DNA of 18,444 nt from Akkermansiaceae bacterium UBA5020 (GTDB lineage Bacteria; Verrucomicrobiota; Verrucomicrobiia; Verrucomicrobiales; DEV007). Position 1 is the first letter of the stretch, and every line of letters starts with the position of its first letter. The notes under the pieces are model-generated. The model searched no databases. It was not told the DNA's origin and was given only the letters and a program-made list of their open reading frames with translations. Where the stretch lies: assembly GCA_002396885.1 (NCBI GenBank), contig DGXY01000140.1:70762-89205 (forward strand), in the 5' to 3' direction. Both the position numbers and the translations under genes were made by a program. Below are positions 14,261-18,444 of this stretch, in pieces.

Positions 14261-15589
14261 ATGAGCCCACAACTCGCCGAATTCTTCGACTTCCTCCGCT
14301 TCCCGAGTATCTCGACGGATAGCCGTCATCGCGAAGACGTGCGCCGCTGCGCCGAATTCCTCGTGAACAAGTGCCGCACGATGGGTCTCCAGACGGAGTT
14401 GCACGAGACGCCCGGTCATCCCATCCTCGTGGCCCGCAGCGCACCGAAGCCGGGCCGTCCCACCGTCCTGATCTATGGCCACTACGACGTGCAGCCGGTC
14501 GATCCGGTTTCCGAATGGGATACCCCGCCCTTCGAACCAACCCTCGTCGGTGACAAGATCTACGCCCGCGGCGCGACCGACAACAAGGGCCAGCATTTCG
14601 CCCACCTCCTCGGCGTCGAGGAAACCTTGAAAGCCCACGGTGACCTGCCTGTGAACGTGATCTTTCTCCTCGAGGGCGAAGAGGAGATCGGCTCGCCGAA
14701 TCTCGCCCCCTTCCTCGCAAAGCATCGGGACGAGTTGAAATGCGACGTCTGCGCCGTTTCCGACACGGGCATGATCGGCCCTGGCATTCCCACCATGACC
14801 TACGGTCTCCGCGGCATCGCCTGCCTCGAATTCAAGATCCACGGCCCCGTGCGCGATCTGCATTCGGGCGTTTACGGCGGCGCCGTGCCAAATCCCGCGA
14901 CGATGGTCTCGCGAATCATCGCCTCGCTCCACGACGACGAGGGCCGCATCCGCATCCCCGGTTTCTACGATCGCGTCCTTCCCCTCGAATCGTGGGAACG
15001 CGAGATGTGGGCGAGCCTGCCCGACGGTGACGCCGCCACCCTCGTCGAAACGGGTGCCCCCGGACTCTGGGGCGAGACCGGCTACACCTCGCTCGAGCGT
15101 CGCTGGGGACGCCCCACCGCCGAAGTCAACGGCATCGGAGGCGGTTATCAGGGCGAAGGATCGAAGACCGTGATCGGACGGGAAGCCATGGCGAAGCTCA
15201 GCTTCCGCCTCGTCCCCGACCAAAATCCCCAGGAGATCCTCGATCTCGCCGCCGCGCATTTGAAGTCCGTTTGTCCGCCCTCCTGCCGCATCGAGGTCGA
15301 GCTCGGTCACTGGGGCCCGGCCTACGTGATGGATCCGCATTCGCCCTACGGCAAGGCCGCGCAACGTGCCCTCACCCGTGCCTTCTCCGGCGAGCCACGC
15401 CTCATCCGCGAAGGCGGCAGCATCCCCATCATCCAGGCAATCAAGGACACTCTCCAGGTCGATAGTCTTTTGTTAGGACTGGCACTGCCCGACTGCCAGA
15501 TCCATTCGCCCAATGAGAACTTCACCGTCTCGAATTTCGAGGCAGGCATCCGGCTGAATCAGGCGCTGCTGGAAGAGTTGGCGGGGTGA
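14261..15589 (+). CDS. M20-family dipeptidase / metallopeptidase
   Basis: This is a 442-residue cytoplasmic zinc peptidase of the M20 family (PepV/CNDP-like), which hydrolyses dipeptides. Metal ligands and catalytic residues are all present: IYGHYDVQP (His74, Asp76), GATDNKGQ (Asp107), EGEEEIGS (catalytic Glu and ligand Glu at 140-142), SDTG (Asp168) and a late His in IHSPNENF (about 415). The lid/dimerisation domain is inserted between about 185 and 300, beginning GLRGIACLEFKIHGPVRDLHSGVYGG. The reading frame is open upstream of 14261, but that part encodes only the repeat element, so the ATG at 14261 beginning MSPQLAEFFDFLRFPSIS is taken. There is no Shine-Dalgarno (CGCCCCCTCC-ATG). aroA follows after 43 bases. 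Confidence 0.92.
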   Translation: MSPQLAEFFDFLRFPSISTDSRHREDVRRCAEFLVNKCRTMGLQTELHETPGHPILVARSAPKPGRPTVLIYGHYDVQPVDPVSEWDTPPFEPTLVGDKIYARGATDNKGQHFAHLLGVEETLKAHGDLPVNVIFLLEGEEEIGSPNLAPFLAKHRDELKCDVCAVSDTGMIGPGIPTMTYGLRGIACLEFKIHGPVRDLHSGVYGGAVPNPATMVSRIIASLHDDEGRIRIPGFYDRVLPLESWEREMWASLPDGDAATLVETGAPGLWGETGYTSLERRWGRPTAEVNGIGGGYQGEGSKTVIGREAMAKLSFRLVPDQNPQEILDLAAAHLKSVCPPSCRIEVELGHWGPAYVMDPHSPYGKAAQRALTRAFSGEPRLIREGGSIPIIQAIKDTLQVDSLLLGLALPDCQIHSPNENFTVSNFEAGIRLNQALLEELAG

Positions 15590-15632
15590 ACGATCGGATT
15601 CCCTTTTGGCTTTCCCAACGCCGACTCCCCCC

Positions 15633-16901
15633 ATGCTCCCCGATCTCGTCGAAATCATCCCGCCGTCGTCCCCGGTCAACGCCACCGTGGTCCTGCCGGG
15701 ATCGAAGAGCCTGACCAATCGCGCCCTCATCCTCGCGGCCCTCGCCGACGGCGAAGTGACCCTGCGCGGAGCCCTCTGGAGCGAGGACACCCAGGCCATG
15801 GTGCATTGCCTCGGGAAGCTCGGGTTCTCCGTCACCGTTTCCGACGACCCTAACGAACCCGCCAACCGCACCCTCGTCGTCGAGGGTCGAGGTGGCCTCA
15901 TCCCCGCGGCCGGCACGGAGGCCGAGCCTCTCGAGCTCTTCGTCGAGAACGCCGGCACCGCCGCCCGCTTCCTTCTCGCGCTGGTCTGCCTCGGTGAGGG
16001 CGTCTATCGCCTCAGTGGCATCCCGCGGATGCACCAGCGTCCCCAGGCCTCTTTGATCCATGCCTTGCGCGAGCTCGGCTACCGCGTCGATTCACCGAAT
16101 GATTTCCTGCCCGCCGTCGTCCACGGCACCGGTCCGCGATCCGGCGCCACCTGCCGCGTCAGCGTCGAGGAAAGCTCGCAGTTCGCCTCGGCTCTGATCC
16201 TTTCGCAACCTACCGGCGGCTGGCAGATCGAGGTGACCGGAGCCAATGACGACGAACTGCCCTACGTCGAAATGACCCGACGCCTCGTCGCGGATTTCCC
16301 CTGGAAAGGGGGCGTCTACGAGATCGAGCCTGACGCTTCGGGGGCGAGTTATTTCTGGGGAGCCGACTGGCTCCTCCGTGAGACGGGCGGCCGGGTCAAG
16401 GTCGAGCCCGTGCCAGACTCCGGCATGCAGATGGACCAGAATTTTCTCGACCTGATCCTCGGTCAGCCGTGGCGCAGCGACTACTCCCGCCGCTCCGATC
16501 TGGCCGACAGCATCATGACCGCGATCGCTCTCGCGCCCTTCGCTCCCGCGGTGACGCGCTTCACCGACCTCGGCCGTCTCCGCGTGCAGGAGTGCGAACG
16601 GGTCGCCGCCCTCCGCACCGAACTGACCAAATGCGGCGCCCGCGTCGAAGAGACGGGCGATACCCTCACCGTGCATCCCGGTCCGCTCCATGGCGCGGAG
16701 ATCGAGACCTACAACGATCACCGCATGGCGATGTGTTTCGGCATGCTCGGGCTGCGCGTCCCCGGCCTGAGGCTGAGGAATCCCGCCTGCGTAAGGAAAA
16801 CCTTCCCCAATTTCTTCTCCAAACTCGCCTCGCTCGGTGCCGGGGTGGTCGATGGGGGGACGGGTGAGAGAATCGAAGGGGAGGCGCTGCTGGCGGATTG
16901 A
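15633..16901 (+). CDS. aroA: 3-phosphoshikimate 1-carboxyvinyltransferase (EPSP synthase)
   Basis: This 422-residue enzyme joins phosphoenolpyruvate to shikimate-3-phosphate, the sixth step of the shikimate pathway. It shows PGSKSLTNRA (22-31), VENAGTAARFLLAL (104-117), RPQASLIHALRELG (136-149), ESSQFASALIL (180-190), ADSIMTAIALA (291-301), YNDHRMAM (360-367) and RKTFPNFF (388-395). The stretch equivalent to the usual N-x-R-[VI]-K-E-x-D-R reads RLRVQECERVAAL, with Gln319 in place of the substrate-contacting Lys. The ATG at 15633 is used because the upstream in-frame TTG would add only Pro/Thr-rich leader residues. The leader ends in GACTCCCCCC with no Shine-Dalgarno. Confidence 0.93.
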   Translation: MLPDLVEIIPPSSPVNATVVLPGSKSLTNRALILAALADGEVTLRGALWSEDTQAMVHCLGKLGFSVTVSDDPNEPANRTLVVEGRGGLIPAAGTEAEPLELFVENAGTAARFLLALVCLGEGVYRLSGIPRMHQRPQASLIHALRELGYRVDSPNDFLPAVVHGTGPRSGATCRVSVEESSQFASALILSQPTGGWQIEVTGANDDELPYVEMTRRLVADFPWKGGVYEIEPDASGASYFWGADWLLRETGGRVKVEPVPDSGMQMDQNFLDLILGQPWRSDYSRRSDLADSIMTAIALAPFAPAVTRFTDLGRLRVQECERVAALRTELTKCGARVEETGDTLTVHPGPLHGAEIETYNDHRMAMCFGMLGLRVPGLRLRNPACVRKTFPNFFSKLASLGAGVVDGGTGERIEGEALLAD

Positions 16902-16935
16902 GGCGACTTTCCTCGCTCAGGCACGATCGCTTCAT

Positions 16936-17937
16936 TTATCCAATTCGGTAGCCCGGCGTCAGGAGTGCCTCGCGACTGGAAAGGTCACTGATCAGTCGCA
17001 AGGTCTCATTGCGGACTTCGTCGACAAGTTCTGCTCCGCGGCGATGAAGGACCTCTTCAAAGCGACCTGCCTGTTTTGCGAGGACGAATTGAGCAATCAA
17101 TCCGGAGGCGGAGCTTCGGATCTTGATCGCCTTAGCCGAATCGCTTGATTCCTCGACCGCATCCAATTCTTCCAACATCTGCGTGAGCTTGAAGCAGGCC
17201 TCGTAGAATGGGGCCTGACTCCACCACCGTGGGCGCGGCCCGTTGGCGAAGAAGACTTTCCATGCTTCCACATCGACGCGGAAGTTTTTCTCACGCTCGC
17301 CCTCGGCAAGAAACACAAGGCCGGACTCCGCCATCTCATTCAGCACGACTTGGACCGTTTTGGCGCCCCACTCGGTTTCACGGCCGATCAAGGCCGGATG
17401 TCCGGGACGACCTTCCAAGAGGAGCCAGGAGAAGACTTCCGCCCGGGCGTTGATCCCGAAGAACGAACGCATCCGGAATAGAAACGCTTCGCCCTCAAAG
17501 GGGGCGGGTCGACGACTATGCCCCCGCGAGGTGAAGGTGGAGTCTCCAAACCATTCATCGAGACTCGCATGGGATTCCAGAGCCGAAGCGAATCCCAAAA
17601 GCTTTGCCCCGCTACCGGATGCATTTTCTTTGAGGTATTGATCCATCGCCGCAAGCACCCGGATTTCGCCGAAGGTGTAGCGCAAATACATCGACTTCAG
17701 TCGTTGCGCACTGAGCAACTTCCCATTCACCACCAACCAGTCGAGAGCCTCACCAAAAAGGCGCGGATCGTCTTTAGCGAACCTGGAGGTTGCAAGCAAG
17801 AGCGCCTCCGGATCCACCACAAACGGCACGGAACAAGCTCTCGCTCCTCCGGCTAATCCGATGGAAACCCATTGGTCCCAGAGAAACTGGACCAGAGCTT
17901 CACTCAGCGAGCGCTTCAATTCTTGAAATAAGACCAT
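16936..17937 (-). CDS. Winged-helix protein paired with a nucleotidyltransferase
   Basis: I do not recognise a named family with certainty. The 333-residue protein is soluble and largely helical. Residues about 163-222 look like a winged helix-turn-helix: NARAEVFSWLLL, HPALIGRETEWGAK, TVQVVLNEMAESGLV, then a charged wing (AEGEREKNFRVD). The N-terminal part (1-85) contains VDPEALLLATSRFAKDDPRLFGEALDWLVVNG. The ATG at 17937 overlaps the 3' end of the nucleotidyltransferase gene by 38 bases, which indicates co-translation. A role as DNA-binding repressor or antitoxin for that partner is inferred from context and from AbiE-type systems. The region is lower in GC than its neighbours (52% at 17161-17220, 50% at 17581-17640), suggesting transfer. 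Confidence 0.65.
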   Translation of the reverse strand: MVLFQELKRSLSEALVQFLWDQWVSIGLAGGARACSVPFVVDPEALLLATSRFAKDDPRLFGEALDWLVVNGKLLSAQRLKSMYLRYTFGEIRVLAAMDQYLKENASGSGAKLLGFASALESHASLDEWFGDSTFTSRGHSRRPAPFEGEAFLFRMRSFFGINARAEVFSWLLLEGRPGHPALIGRETEWGAKTVQVVLNEMAESGLVFLAEGEREKNFRVDVEAWKVFFANGPRPRWWSQAPFYEACFKLTQMLEELDAVEESSDSAKAIKIRSSASGLIAQFVLAKQAGRFEEVLHRRGAELVDEVRNETLRLISDLSSREALLTPGYRIG

Positions 17938-18444
17938 AATGTCCGAGTTCGGATACAATTCGAGCGAAGCGGGGGACTTCGGCCTTCGAAACGACTTCCT
18001 CATCCACCAACCATCGCGCGGCGCGGTCCACCTCGGTCTCGGTGGGTGCGAGCGCCTTGAGATCGGCCAAATCCCGCGCTTCATTTCGAGCAACAGCGGC
18101 GTAAAACTTCAAATAGATTTGCCCTGCTCGGCCGATGAAACTGACCCGCAGCCAATTCCCGTAGGAGCGATCGACAAGATCCGTCAGAAAATCCGCGGGA
18201 AAACGACGCAAATTCATCATCAGCATCGCCGTGGACGCGTTGAGCCAATTCGCGCGCAAACGCTTTTCCTCGGCTACCTCACGAACGCATTCTTTGAGAA
18301 ACTCCGGCAGGGGGTGGGCGTCCAGAACATCTCCATCAACTTCCCCTCGCATGGCGATGACATCCACGTCTTAGGTTGTCCGCGAAACGATCTCTGCCGC
18401 CAGCAAAGCAGCTCCCCCCGAGACCACCAGGTGAATAAAGCGCT
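17900..18444 (-). pseudogene. AbiEii/DUF6036-like nucleotidyltransferase, interrupted by in-frame TAA and cut by window edge
   Basis: Reading leftward in one frame from the window edge gives RFIHLVVSGGAALLAAEIV then SRTT, a TAA stop (18373-18371), then DVDVIAMRGEVDG and an open frame to the TGA at 17902-17900. SGG plus DVDV is the core of the nucleotidyltransferase fold (hG[GS] and DhD). KFYAAVARNEARDLADLKAL near the C-terminus matches the conserved K...RD..DL part of AbiEii/DUF6036-type enzymes. The TAA separates the glycine motif from the metal-binding aspartates. A shortened product could begin at GTG 18367 (155 residues) or ATG 18352, but would lack the first half of the active site. The gene's 5' end lies outside the window. 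The fold call is moderately secure; the choice between pseudogene, readthrough and sequencing error is open. Confidence 0.6.

Noticed and set aside
17938..18093. 52-residue N-terminal extension of the winged-helix protein
   Set aside because: It is read out of frame through the nucleotidyltransferase coding region and has no family-like sequence. The ATG at 17937 is preferred.

Overview
The window is a compact, GC-rich stretch of bacterial chromosome (hand counts: 63% GC at 13021-13080, 75% at 16561-16620). It most resembles a member of the Verrucomicrobiota or the wider PVC group. The reasons are a heme c + PA14 protein paired with a PQQ-dehydrogenase-like propeller, an ECF-like sigma factor, a bacterial SET-domain protein and a near absence of Shine-Dalgarno sequences. 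This placement is inference; there is no rRNA marker. Fifteen genes are supported. No tRNA, rRNA, CRISPR array, insertion sequence or prophage was seen.

Layout. 1-3696: SMC chromosome-segregation ATPase, cut by the left edge inside its Walker A motif. 3778-5249: an exported DsbD-N-domain protein whose stop overlaps (ATGA) the start of a SET-domain methyltransferase-like protein with a basic, histone-like tail. 5274-7026: two leftward envelope genes, a LysM protein and a thioredoxin-fold protein that has lost the first cysteine of its CxxC. 7027-7181: a divergent intergenic region holding a palindrome and a terminator-like hairpin. 7182-10341: the heme c/PA14 protein and the beta-propeller protein, probably one operon for periplasmic oxidation of a sugar or similar substrate. 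10461-12135: a leftward pair, sigma factor then RluD-type pseudouridine synthase. 12274-16901: a rightward housekeeping run of DUF971 protein, adenylosuccinate lyase (purB), M20 dipeptidase and EPSP synthase (aroA). 16936-18444: a leftward two-gene module of lower GC (52% and 50% in two sampled lines), a nucleotidyltransferase followed by an overlapping winged-helix protein.

The most interesting points are four. (i) The right-end nucleotidyltransferase/winged-helix pair looks like an AbiE-like toxin-antitoxin or defence module, and its nucleotidyltransferase carries an in-frame TAA directly before the catalytic DxD. (ii) A conserved non-coding pyrimidine element of about 35 nt ends in a small hairpin whose inner pairs differ but still pair; it sits just before the start codons of both purB and the M20 peptidase. 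(iii) Ten perfect tandem copies of TGAGTA lie between those two genes and face an imperfect complementary TTACTC-type tract. (iv) Most starts have C-rich leaders with no Shine-Dalgarno, and the sigma-factor gene may be leaderless.
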